Part shown: positions 1-5,356 of the stretch, piece after piece
Layout: each line of letters starts with the position of its first letter
How positions within the stretch are numbered: position 1 is the first letter of the stretch
Assembly: GCA_021815005.1 (NCBI GenBank)
Contig: JAKAHL010000155.1
Coordinates: forward strand, 1 to 5,380
Reading direction: 5' to 3'
From: Chloroflexota bacterium
GTDB taxonomy: Bacteria > Chloroflexota > Limnocylindria > Limnocylindrales > CSP1-4
Length of the DNA: 5,380 bases
Notes under the pieces: generated by a model
The model's database searches: none
Told to the model about the DNA's origin: nothing
What the model saw: the letters and a program-made list of their open reading frames with translations, nothing else
Position numbers and translations under genes: made by a program

Positions 1-15
1 CGGCCGCCCGGCGCG

Positions 16-33
16 GCCCCGGCAAGCCGGGGC
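16..33 (-). terminator. GC-rich hairpin after the GT87 gene, possible terminator
   Basis: A perfect 7-bp stem (16-22 with 27-33) closes a 4-base CAAG loop, about 24 bases beyond the stop codon of the minus-strand glycosyltransferase gene. The position suits a transcript end, but no T-run follows on the minus strand, so it is not a classical intrinsic terminator. An alternative pairing of 1-8 with 31-38 is also possible. In DNA this GC-rich such stems arise easily by chance, so this is a weak call. Confidence 0.25.
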
Positions 34-57
34 GGCCGCCGAGCGCCCACAGTCCCG

Positions 58-960
58 CTACGCCAGCGCGCCCGGCACCCGCCTGCCGAGGAGCCCGCGG
101 ACGCGCGCCCAGGCCCGCGCCCGCTCCTCGCCGGTGGTCAGCGGGATCACCGCCAGCAGCATCGAGAGCGAGCCGTACCACAGGGCCGGCAGCGCCAGCA
201 TCGCGCCCACGGGCACCGTCCAGCGCTGGTCGCGGCGCGCTCCCCAGGCGATCAGCAGCACGCCGACGGGACCGCGAACCACCAGCGGGACCGGGATCGC
301 CGCCCAGGTGCCGCCCTTGCCGGTGTTGGACCGCAGCAGGTCAACCCAGTCGTGCCAGGCCTGCGGCATGAGCAGGTACGAGGCCAACGCGATCCCCGCG
401 GTCGCCCCCAGCGCCATCGCCACCTGGCGCCATTCCCGCCGCAACGCGAACCACAGCAGCCCGACGCCGGGCGTGATCTTGGTCAGCAGCGCGAACGACC
501 AGGCCCACGGGTGGCGGAACCCGGCCACGATGGCAAGCGCCAGCAGCAGCGACACGTTGCCGCCGGCGATTTCCATGGCGCCCGCCAGCAGGCCCAGCAG
601 GAAGTACTCGGGACCGGTCAGGAACCACACGGCCGCGATCAGGATGGCCGTCCAGACAGCCACGAACAGCGGCCAGGGAAGCAGGTTGAGCGGGTACAGC
701 ACCTGCGCGAAGGCGGGCGAGTACGGGTACGCGCCGATCGCGTTCCAGTCGGATCGCCCGGCGTACAGGCTGGCGTAGTCGAAGCCGTGGTAGGAGCGCG
801 CGTCCTGGGCCGTGACGGGCTGGCCGTTCCACACGTTGGGGGCGTTCACGTTGGGGTTGGACCACGCGATCACCATCACCCACATGACGACCGCCAGCGC
901 GACTCCGGCGACCAGCCACGGGTCGGGGCGGCGGCGGGCGGCGGGCACGGTTCGGCTCAC
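58..960 (-). CDS. GT87/DUF2029-family polytopic membrane glycosyltransferase (compact)
   Basis: Predicted 300-residue integral membrane protein of the GT-C fold, family GT87 (DUF2029). Characterised relatives, such as mycobacterial PimE, transfer mannose from polyprenyl-phosphate-mannose to glycolipids on the outer face of the membrane. What is seen: a basic N-terminus, a first membrane helix at about residues 15-33, then an external loop with FDYASLYAG (60-68) and AYPYSPAFAQVLYPLNLLPW (77-96), followed by about seven more hydrophobic segments. The typical GT87 cytosolic motif is present as LLTKITPGVGLLWFALRREWR (158-178). D61 in the first loop is the likely counterpart of the essential loop-1 Asp of PimE (inference). 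About 300 residues is short; many family members are nearer 400. The GTG start at 958-960 is chosen because hydrophobic coding begins 15 residues later, no other in-frame start lies just upstream, and a -10-like hexamer sits 6 bases before it. No Shine-Dalgarno site is visible. It is transcribed away from the oxidoreductase gene. The sugar donor and acceptor cannot be told from sequence. Confidence 0.8.
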   Translation of the reverse strand: MSRTVPAARRRPDPWLVAGVALAVVMWVMVIAWSNPNVNAPNVWNGQPVTAQDARSYHGFDYASLYAGRSDWNAIGAYPYSPAFAQVLYPLNLLPWPLFVAVWTAILIAAVWFLTGPEYFLLGLLAGAMEIAGGNVSLLLALAIVAGFRHPWAWSFALLTKITPGVGLLWFALRREWRQVAMALGATAGIALASYLLMPQAWHDWVDLLRSNTGKGGTWAAIPVPLVVRGPVGVLLIAWGARRDQRWTVPVGAMLALPALWYGSLSMLLAVIPLTTGEERARAWARVRGLLGRRVPGALA

Positions 961-966
961 GCGCCC

Positions 967-972
967 ATTGTC
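967..972 (-). promoter_or_regulatory. Candidate -10 element (GACAAT) for the GT87 gene
   Basis: On the minus strand GACAAT (972 down to 967) matches TATAAT at four of six positions, including the key A2 and T6. It is followed by 6 bases and then the GTG start. That spacing puts transcription start at or within a base of the start codon, giving a leaderless mRNA and explaining the missing ribosome binding site. No convincing -35 box is seen. Confidence 0.3.
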
Positions 973-1073
973 GGGGATCGGGCGCCGGCGCGGCCTGCTC
1001 GCACCCGCGGAGCACCTCCATGGGCGCCTCGACGCCCAGCAATTCGGCCGAGACCGGTGACCCGACGGCTGGG

Positions 1074-1079
1074 TACGAT
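1074..1079 (+). promoter_or_regulatory. Candidate -10 element (TACGAT) for the oxidoreductase gene
   Basis: TACGAT fits the TANNNT -10 consensus of leaderless promoters in high-GC bacteria. Seven bases follow before the ATG at 1087, so transcription would start at that ATG. The hexamer overlaps the upstream in-frame ATG at 1078, which argues against 1078 as the start. No good -35 box lies 16-18 bases upstream. Confidence 0.4.
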
Positions 1080-1086
1080 GCCCGCT

Positions 1087-1995
1087 ATGAAGATCGGTGC
1101 GCTCCTGCCCCTGTGCGAGGCCGATGGCCCCGGCGGCTCCCTTTGGCCGGCGATCCGCCACCTCGCCGTCACGGCCGAGCAGGCCGGGCTCGACAGCCTG
1201 TGGGCCTACGACCACCTCCTGCTCCGGATGCCGGGCGACGAGGAGGGCGGGCCCCACGACGCGCTGGCGATCCTCACGGCCGTGGCGGCGGTCACCAGCC
1301 GCGTCGAGTTGGGCACGATCGTGCTGGGCACGGGGTTCCGCACCCCCGGCGTCACCGCCAAGATGGCCGCCACCCTCGACGAGATCTCCGACGGCCGACT
1401 CGTCCTGGGACTCGGCTCGGGCTGGCACGAACCCGAGTACGCCGCCTTCGGCTACCCGTTCGACCACCGTGTGGGCCGGTTCGAGGAGTTCCTCGCGGTG
1501 GCGCTGCCGCTGCTCCGCGGCGAGCGCGTCACGTTCCGCGGTGCCTGGCACCAAGCCGATGACGCGGTCCTGCTGCCGCGGCCGACGCGGGGCACCCGGC
1601 TGCCGGGCCGGATCCCCATCCTCATCGCTGCCAAGGGCGAGCGGATGCTGCGGCTCGCCGCGCGCCACGCCGACGCCTGGAACACCGCCTGGTTCGGCAT
1701 GCCGTCCGACCGGTTCCACCAGCGGCGCGGCGACCTGGTTGCCGCCTGCGAGGCGGAGGGCCGCGATCCCGGCACGATCGAGGTCACGGTGGGCCTGACG
1801 ATCGACGCCGCGACGTCGAGCGGCGGCCGGACCCGGGCCGACAACGCGCTGCCGCCCGACGTGGACCAGGTGGCCCGCGCGCTCGACGCCTGGCGCGAGC
1901 TGGGGGTTGGCCACGTCCAGGTGGACCTGCGGCCGGCCAGCGCATCGCTCGTCGAGGTGCTGGCTGCCGCGACCGCGAAGCACCGGGCGAGCTGA
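1087..1995 (+). CDS. LLM-class (luciferase-like) F420/flavin-dependent oxidoreductase
   Basis: Predicted 302-residue soluble enzyme of the bacterial luciferase-like superfamily (TIM barrel), which uses F420 or FMN for hydride transfer or monooxygenation. The family hallmarks are in order: AVTAEQAGLDSLWAYDHLLL (27-46); strand and loop VELGTIVLGTGFRTPGVTAK (73-92); TLDEISDGRLVLGLGSGWHE (96-115) continuing to EYAAFGYPF; RFEEFLAVALPLLRGERVTF (131-150); and IPILIAAKGERMLRLAARHA (176-195) followed by DAWN. Length is normal for the single-subunit family. An in-frame ATG three codons upstream (1078) would add Met-Pro-Ala. I prefer 1087 because the protein then begins MKIGALLPL, as relatives usually do, and because a TANNNT box is spaced for a leaderless start there. 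The methyltransferase gene follows after 3 bases, so the two are almost certainly one operon and may act on the same molecule (inference). The cofactor and substrate cannot be read from sequence. Confidence 0.85.
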   Translation: MKIGALLPLCEADGPGGSLWPAIRHLAVTAEQAGLDSLWAYDHLLLRMPGDEEGGPHDALAILTAVAAVTSRVELGTIVLGTGFRTPGVTAKMAATLDEISDGRLVLGLGSGWHEPEYAAFGYPFDHRVGRFEEFLAVALPLLRGERVTFRGAWHQADDAVLLPRPTRGTRLPGRIPILIAAKGERMLRLAARHADAWNTAWFGMPSDRFHQRRGDLVAACEAEGRDPGTIEVTVGLTIDAATSSGGRTRADNALPPDVDQVARALDAWRELGVGHVQVDLRPASASLVEVLAAATAKHRAS

Positions 1996-1998
1996 CCG

Positions 1999-2799
1999 GT
2001 GGGCGCGGCGACCGATACGCAACCGTCCGGCGGCCTGCCCGAGCACGTCGCGGCCAACCGAGCCTACTGGGACGCCTACGCTCCGCAGTGGGTGGAGTCC
2101 GGCGAGCGCCAGTGGCGGCTGGCGCCGGGCGCCGAGACGTGGGGCATCTTCGGGTTCCCGGAGCCCGAGATCCGCATGCTCCCCGACGACCTGGCCGGCA
2201 AGGACGCGATCGAGCTGGGCTGTGGCACCGGGTACGTGTCGGCGTGGATGGCCCGGCGCGGCGCCCGGGTCGTGGGCATCGACAACTCCGCCGCGCAGCT
2301 CGAGACCGCGGCTCGGCTCCAGCGCGAGCACGGCCTCGCCTTCACGCTGCTCCACGGCGACGCGGAGCGCGTCCCCTACCCCGATGGCTCGTTCGACTTC
2401 GCGATCAGCGAGTACGGCGCGGTGCTCTGGGCCGACCCCGAAGTCTGGGTCCCCGAGGCGGCCCGCCTCCTGCGCCCCGGCGGCCGCCTCCACGTCCTCA
2501 CGAACAGCGTCCTCTACCACCTGTGCGCGCCCGACGACGAGCGGGAGCCTGCGACCGACCGCCTGCTGCGCCCGCAGTTCGGGATGGGCCGCACCGTCTG
2601 GCCGGGCGAGGCGGCGGTGGAGTTCCACCCGAGCCACGGCGGCTGGATTCGGCAGTTCACGTCGGCCGGGCTCGAGGTCGTGGAGCTGCTCGAGCCGCAG
2701 GCACGGCCGGGCCTCGTGTCCCGCCACCTGCCCGGAGGCTCCGCCTGGGCCACCAAGTGGCCGGTCGAGGAGATCTGGAAGGTCCGCAAGCGCACATAG
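1999..2799 (+). CDS. Class I SAM-dependent methyltransferase
   Basis: Predicted 266-residue Rossmann-fold methyltransferase of the Methyltransf_11/25 type. Motif I is AIELGCGTG (70-78), with the SAM-ribose acidic residue at the end of strand 2 in VVGID (91-95). Motif II/III is HGDAERVPYPDGSFDFAISE (119-138), and the strand after motif III is ARLLRPGGRLHVLTNS (155-170). The N-terminal NRAYWDAYAPQW (20-31) and a C-terminal block with PATDRLLRPQFGM, EFHPSHGGWIRQF and WPVEEIWKVRKR look like a recognisable actinobacterial/Chloroflexota subfamily whose substrate is unknown to me. The GTG start at 1999 is the only start that keeps the N-terminal helix. It has no clear Shine-Dalgarno site, and with the previous stop only 3 bases away translation is probably coupled by reinitiation. 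It could methylate a small molecule made or changed by the neighbouring oxidoreductase, but that is inference. Confidence 0.85.
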   Translation: MGAATDTQPSGGLPEHVAANRAYWDAYAPQWVESGERQWRLAPGAETWGIFGFPEPEIRMLPDDLAGKDAIELGCGTGYVSAWMARRGARVVGIDNSAAQLETAARLQREHGLAFTLLHGDAERVPYPDGSFDFAISEYGAVLWADPEVWVPEAARLLRPGGRLHVLTNSVLYHLCAPDDEREPATDRLLRPQFGMGRTVWPGEAAVEFHPSHGGWIRQFTSAGLEVVELLEPQARPGLVSRHLPGGSAWATKWPVEEIWKVRKRT

Positions 2800-2806
2800 G
2801 CGCGGC

Positions 2807-2827
2807 CGGGCGGGTTTCCCGCGCCCG
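2807..2827 (+). terminator. Hairpin downstream of the methyltransferase, possible terminator
   Basis: CGGGC (2807-2811) pairs with GCCCG (2823-2827) and GGG (2812-2814) with CCC (2818-2820). A TTT loop lies inside and a 2-base bulge (2821-2822) on the right arm. An alternative uninterrupted 5-bp stem is 2810-2814 with 2818-2822. It starts 8 bases after the stop codon, where an operon terminator is expected, but no U-tract follows. Confidence 0.3.
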
Positions 2828-2866
2828 TTACGCCCGCTACGCCCGCTACGCCCGCTACGCCCGCTG
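2822..2866. repeat. 9-bp tandem repeat, five units
   Basis: Five consecutive 9-base units begin at 2822, 2831, 2840, 2849 and 2858. The middle three are identical (CGCCCGCTA); the first differs by one base (CGCCCGTTA) and the fifth by its last base (CGCCCGCTG). The array lies outside any credible gene. This pattern is typical of slipped-strand expansion, so copy number may vary between strains. Confidence 0.85.
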
Positions 2867-2884
2867 GGCCGCTGGGCCGCTGGG
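2861..2884. repeat. 8-bp tandem repeat, three units
   Basis: CCGCTGGG occurs three times in a row (2861-2868, 2869-2876, 2877-2884), overlapping the last 9-bp unit. The array thus shifts register from a 9- to an 8-base period, as if the last degenerate unit had been re-amplified. Confidence 0.85.
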
Positions 2885-2924
2885 CTCAGCCGGTCCGCGA
2901 GGCCGCGAGGCTCAGCCGGTCCGC
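2883..2924. repeat. 16-bp direct repeat at 26-bp period with an internal 8-bp duplication
   Basis: GGCTCAGCCGGTCCGC is present perfectly at 2883-2898 and 2909-2924. Between and overlapping the copies, CCGCGAGG is duplicated in tandem (2895-2902, 2903-2910). The repeat has no dyad symmetry long enough to look like an operator, and no third copy is in the window. Confidence 0.85.
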
Positions 2925-3032
2925 CGATCTTGTCGCGAGCGGCACAGAACCTGCGCCTGGCGCGCGCCCGGCGCGCACATCTCGGCGCCATCCTGCCCTG
3001 GTGGCCCCGGACGACAGGCCCAGACGAGCCGG

Positions 3033-3061
3033 TGGACAGCCGCGCCGTGGCGGCATATGCT
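3033..3061 (+). promoter_or_regulatory. Sigma70-type promoter for the marR-ABC operon
   Basis: The -35 box TGGACA (3033-3038) matches TTGACA at five of six positions. A 17-base spacer is followed by the -10 box TATGCT (3056-3061), which matches TATAAT at four of six and fits TANNNT. Transcription would begin near 3068, leaving a leader of about 60 bases before the ATG at 3129. The -10 lies inside an 8-bp palindrome (GCATATGC, 3053-3060) and at the edge of the only AT-rich island in the region. Confidence 0.55.
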
Positions 3062-3070
3062 TCACGCCAT

Positions 3071-3101
3071 ATTGATCATCTTCATCAGCGAGATGATCTA
3101 T
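3071..3101. promoter_or_regulatory. Inverted repeat, candidate MarR operator
   Basis: The arm ATTGATCATCT (3071-3081) is mirrored by AGATGATCTAT (3091-3101): 10 of 11 positions are complementary across a 9-base spacer. The arm centres are 20 bases apart, about two helical turns. The element begins about 3 bases after the predicted transcription start and lies upstream of the MarR-family gene, where an autorepressor would block RNA polymerase. Palindromic sites near their own promoter are usual for MarR proteins, although typical sites are shorter, so this could also be a pair of dimer sites or an mRNA hairpin. Confidence 0.5.
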
Positions 3102-3128
3102 CTCGGACGAAGGTCGAACTCGGACCCC

Positions 3129-3632
3129 ATGGTCGATCCTGACGCACCCCGCTCCCCCGCCGCGCTCCGCGAGGCCATCCTCGAGGAATTGTTCGCCTAT
3201 GCGCCTGCCCGGCAGATGCACCTCATGCGCCATTGGCCTGGCGGCCGCATGAGCCTGGTCCACCTCAACGTCCTGGTGGTGCTGACCGAGGCGGGCCCGC
3301 TGCCGATGAACCGCCTCGCCGAGCTGCTCGACGTGTCCCAGGCCAGCGCCACCGGGATCGTGGACCGCATGGAGCAGCGGGGCCTGGTCACCCGCGAGCG
3401 GGACGACGGCGACCGCCGCATCGTCCGCGTCGTGCTCTCGCCGCAGGGCAGGGACCTGATCGCCGGCGCGGCGGCGGAGCGCCGCGACAAGCTTGCCCGC
3501 CTGGTCGACTCCCTGGCGTCGGACGACGCCGCCGCGCTCCTCCAGGGCCTGCGAGCCATGCACCGCGCCCGCGAGACGCTCTTCCAGCAGGATCCGCCCA
3601 TCCCCAACGCCACCCCGGAGGAACCCCGTTGA
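3129..3632 (+). CDS. MarR-family winged-helix transcriptional repressor
   Basis: Predicted 167-residue cytosolic dimeric regulator. The winged helix-turn-helix is clear: first helices with MSLVHLNVLVVLTEAGPLPM (41-60), helix-turn-helix MNRLAELLDVSQASATGIVD (60-79) with the recognition helix from about S70, RMEQRGLV (80-87), and the wing RERDDGDRRIVRVVLSPQG (89-107). The N- and C-terminal helices (11-35 and 108-153) form the dimer interface of the family. ATG at 3129 is preferred: the in-frame ATG at 3057 precedes the predicted transcription start and the one at 3093 lies in the inverted repeat. Its possible ribosome site GAAGG (3109-3113) is rather far (15 bases), so the start is moderately certain. 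The last codons overlap the ABC gene start (TTGA). MarR proteins commonly repress neighbouring exporter genes and release DNA on binding a small aromatic or drug ligand; applying that here is inference from gene order. The ligand is unknown. Confidence 0.88.
   Translation: MVDPDAPRSPAALREAILEELFAYAPARQMHLMRHWPGGRMSLVHLNVLVVLTEAGPLPMNRLAELLDVSQASATGIVDRMEQRGLVTRERDDGDRRIVRVVLSPQGRDLIAGAAAERRDKLARLVDSLASDDAAALLQGLRAMHRARETLFQQDPPIPNATPEEPR
3617..3621 (+). promoter_or_regulatory. Strong ribosome binding site that decides the TTG start
   Basis: GGAGG lies inside the end of the marR gene, 7 bases before the TTG at 3629. This ideal spacing supports TTG as the true start of the ABC gene, since no in-frame ATG or GTG lies near the protein's conserved N-terminus. 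Confidence 0.75.
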
Positions 3633-5356
3633 TCAAGCTCCTGAGACGCAGCCTCGGCCCCTACAAGTGGCCCGTGCTGGTGGTCCTGCTCCTCCTGCTG
3701 GCGCAGTCGATCGGCAACCTCTACCTGCCCACCCTCCAGGCGGACATCATCAACAACGGCGTCGTCAAGGGCGACACCAACTACATCATCCGCGTCGGCG
3801 GCTTCATGCTGCTGGTGACCCTCGGGCTGATGCTCGGGTCGTTCGTGCTGGTGTTCTTCTCCGCCCGGATCGCCATGGGGCTCGGTCGTGACATCCGCGA
3901 CGCCCTGTTCCGGAAGGTGGAGACGTTCAGCCAGGTCGAGGTCAACCACTTCGGCGCGGCAAGCCTGATCACGCGGAACACCAACGACGTCCAGCAGATC
4001 CAGCAGGTCGTCCTGATGATCATGGTCATGATGCTGTCGGCCCCGGTGATGATCGTGGGCGGGGTCATCATGGCCCTCCGCCAGGACGTGCCGATGACCG
4101 GGATCCTGGTGGTCATCGCGCCGATCCTGCTGATCGTCGTGGGCACCGTCATGTCCCGGGCCATTCCCCTGTTCCGGGCGATGCAGACCAAGATCGACCG
4201 GATCAACCTGGTGATGCGCGAGACCCTGTCGGGCGTGCGCGTCATCCGCGCGTTCGTGCGGACCCACCACGAGGAAGAGCGCTTCGACGTCGCCAACGCG
4301 GACCTCATGGGCACGGCGCTGACGGTCAACCGGCTGTTCGCGATGACGATGCCCGTGATCTTCCTGATCATGAACCTGAGCCAGGTGGCGGTGATCTACC
4401 TGGGCGCGTCCCGGGTCAACTCGGGCGAAATGCAGATCGGCAACCTGACCGCGTTCCTGCAGTACATCATGCAGGTCCTGTTCTCCGTCCTCGGCGCCAC
4501 CCTGATGCTGATCATGGTGCCGCGCGCGCAGGTGTCCTCGAGCCGCATCAACGAGGTCCTCGACACGGTGCCGGCCATCGTGGACCCGGAGCGGCCGGTG
4601 TCCCCCGAGCGGCGCGGCCGCATCGAGTTCCGCGACGTGTCCTTCAGCTACCCCGGGGCAGAGGACCCGGTCCTGCGCAACATCAGCTTCGAGGCCAGCC
4701 CGGGCGAGACCACCGCGATCGTCGGCTCCACCGGCTCCGGCAAGTCCACGCTGGTCAACCTGATCCCGCGCCTGTACGACGCGTCGGCTGGCACCGTGCT
4801 CGTGGACGGCGTGGACGTGCGCCAGTTCGACCGCCAGGACCTCTGGCGGCGCATCGGCATGATCCCGCAGAAGGTCTACCTGTTCGGCGGGACGATCGCG
4901 TCCAACCTGCGGTACGGAGACCAGAGCGCCTCCGACGACGAACTGTGGCAGGCGCTCGAGATCGCCCAGGGCAAGGACTTCGTGAGCGAGATGGAGGACC
5001 AGCTGGAATCCCCCATCTCGCAGGGCGGCACCAACGTGTCCGGCGGGCAGCGCCAGCGGCTCGCGATCGCCCGGGCGCTGGTCCACAAGCCCGACATCTA
5101 CGTCTTCGACGACAGCTTCTCCGCGCTCGACTTCCGCACTGACGCCCGCCTGCGCGCGGCGCTCGCCCGCGACCTCGGGGACGCCACGGTGCTCATCGTG
5201 GCCCAGCGCGTGGGCACGATCCTGCACGCGGACAGGATCGTGGTCCTCGACGAGGGTCGGGTTGCCGGCATCGGCACCCACCAGGAGCTCATGGCCAGCT
5301 GCGAGACCTACCGCGAGATCGTGCTGTCCCAGGTCACCGAGGAGGAGGCAGCATGA
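3629..5356 (+). CDS. ABC exporter half-transporter, degenerate-site subunit (TMD-NBD fusion)
   Basis: Predicted 575-residue type IV (B-family) ABC exporter half with a six-helix membrane domain and then an ATPase domain. Helices are at about residues 14-36, 57-79, 128-150, 157-175, 241-262 and 272-297. NBD motifs: A-loop Y341, Walker A GSTGSGKST (366-374), Q-loop Q414, signature VSGGQ (470-474), Walker B IYVFD (490-494), D-loop SALD (498-501). The residue after Walker B, normally the catalytic Glu, is Asp (D495), and the switch His is Gln (Q526, in VAQR). Both changes mark the degenerate half of heterodimeric exporters such as TM287/288, BmrCD and LmrCD. Its near-normal signature motif would complete the active site of the partner. 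The TTG start is fixed by GGAGG 7 bases upstream and overlaps the marR stop; the stop overlaps the next ATG (ATGA). It is probably co-transcribed with, and repressed by, MarR. Substrates in this family are drugs, lipids or peptides; none can be assigned here. Several Met residues cluster in helix 3 (130-148). Confidence 0.92.
   Translation: MIKLLRRSLGPYKWPVLVVLLLLLAQSIGNLYLPTLQADIINNGVVKGDTNYIIRVGGFMLLVTLGLMLGSFVLVFFSARIAMGLGRDIRDALFRKVETFSQVEVNHFGAASLITRNTNDVQQIQQVVLMIMVMMLSAPVMIVGGVIMALRQDVPMTGILVVIAPILLIVVGTVMSRAIPLFRAMQTKIDRINLVMRETLSGVRVIRAFVRTHHEEERFDVANADLMGTALTVNRLFAMTMPVIFLIMNLSQVAVIYLGASRVNSGEMQIGNLTAFLQYIMQVLFSVLGATLMLIMVPRAQVSSSRINEVLDTVPAIVDPERPVSPERRGRIEFRDVSFSYPGAEDPVLRNISFEASPGETTAIVGSTGSGKSTLVNLIPRLYDASAGTVLVDGVDVRQFDRQDLWRRIGMIPQKVYLFGGTIASNLRYGDQSASDDELWQALEIAQGKDFVSEMEDQLESPISQGGTNVSGGQRQRLAIARALVHKPDIYVFDDSFSALDFRTDARLRAALARDLGDATVLIVAQRVGTILHADRIVVLDEGRVAGIGTHQELMASCETYREIVLSQVTEEEAA
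5341..5348 (+). promoter_or_regulatory. Ribosome binding site of the downstream gene
   Basis: GGAGGAGG sits in the last codons of the ABC gene, 4 bases before the ATG at 5353. It supports a real, translationally coupled start there. Confidence 0.65.

Larger units (their letters stand above)
961..1086. promoter_or_regulatory. Divergent intergenic control region
   Basis: This 126-base gap lies between the start codons of the minus-strand glycosyltransferase and the plus-strand oxidoreductase, so it must hold the promoters of both. Each start codon has a -10-like hexamer 6-7 bases upstream and no Shine-Dalgarno site. A 6-bp inverted repeat (1021-1026 TGGGCG with 1033-1038 CGCCCA, 6-base spacer) could be a small operator, but in such GC-rich DNA it is not significant alone. 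No open reading frame here looks real. Confidence 0.5.
2800..3128. other. Gene-free region between the methyltransferase and marR genes
   Basis: This 329-base stretch has two parts. The left (2800-2924) is GC-rich and holds a hairpin and nested short direct repeats. The right (3033-3128) holds an AT-rich island with a promoter, an inverted repeat and the 5' leader of the repressor gene. Between them (2925-3030) I see only a 10-bp GGCGCGCGCC palindrome (2959-2968) and nothing clearly functional. Open frames crossing the region encode low-complexity Arg/Pro/Gly protein that follows the repeats and do not look real. Confidence 0.6.

Noticed and set aside
134..778. A 214-codon plus-strand open frame opposite the GT87 gene.
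   Set aside because: It has Ser/Pro/Arg-rich composition with no domain, while the minus strand has clear membrane helices and GT87 motifs.
2822..2924. A possible CRISPR array.
   Set aside because: Units are 8-9 bases without unique spacers, and the 16-bp repeat occurs only twice. No cas genes are present.
2952..2978. GC-only palindromic stretch (GGCGCGCGCC) in the intergenic region.
   Set aside because: Short alternating GC palindromes are expected at this base composition, and no partner element was seen.
961..2991. A stop-free minus-strand extension of the glycosyltransferase frame across the oxidoreductase and methyltransferase genes (977 codons in all).
   Set aside because: The extension is Arg/Gly/Ala/Pro-rich, lacks domains and mirrors two well-supported plus-strand genes. 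Very high GC at third codon positions removes stops from the opposite strand.
2088..3128. An upstream extension of the MarR frame through the repeat region and methyltransferase gene.
   Set aside because: It is repetitive Ala/Arg/Tyr sequence from the 9-bp array and overlaps a real gene. The promoter at 3033-3061 shows that transcription starts later.
4012..4075. ATGATCATG-like inverted repeats similar to the candidate operator.
   Set aside because: They fall in Met/Ile/Val codons of a membrane helix of the ABC protein and follow from codon use.
3197..5281. A 694-codon minus-strand open frame opposite the ABC gene.
   Set aside because: Its His/Asp/Gln-rich low-complexity sequence is the antisense of membrane-helix and ATPase codons; the plus strand has every ABC motif.
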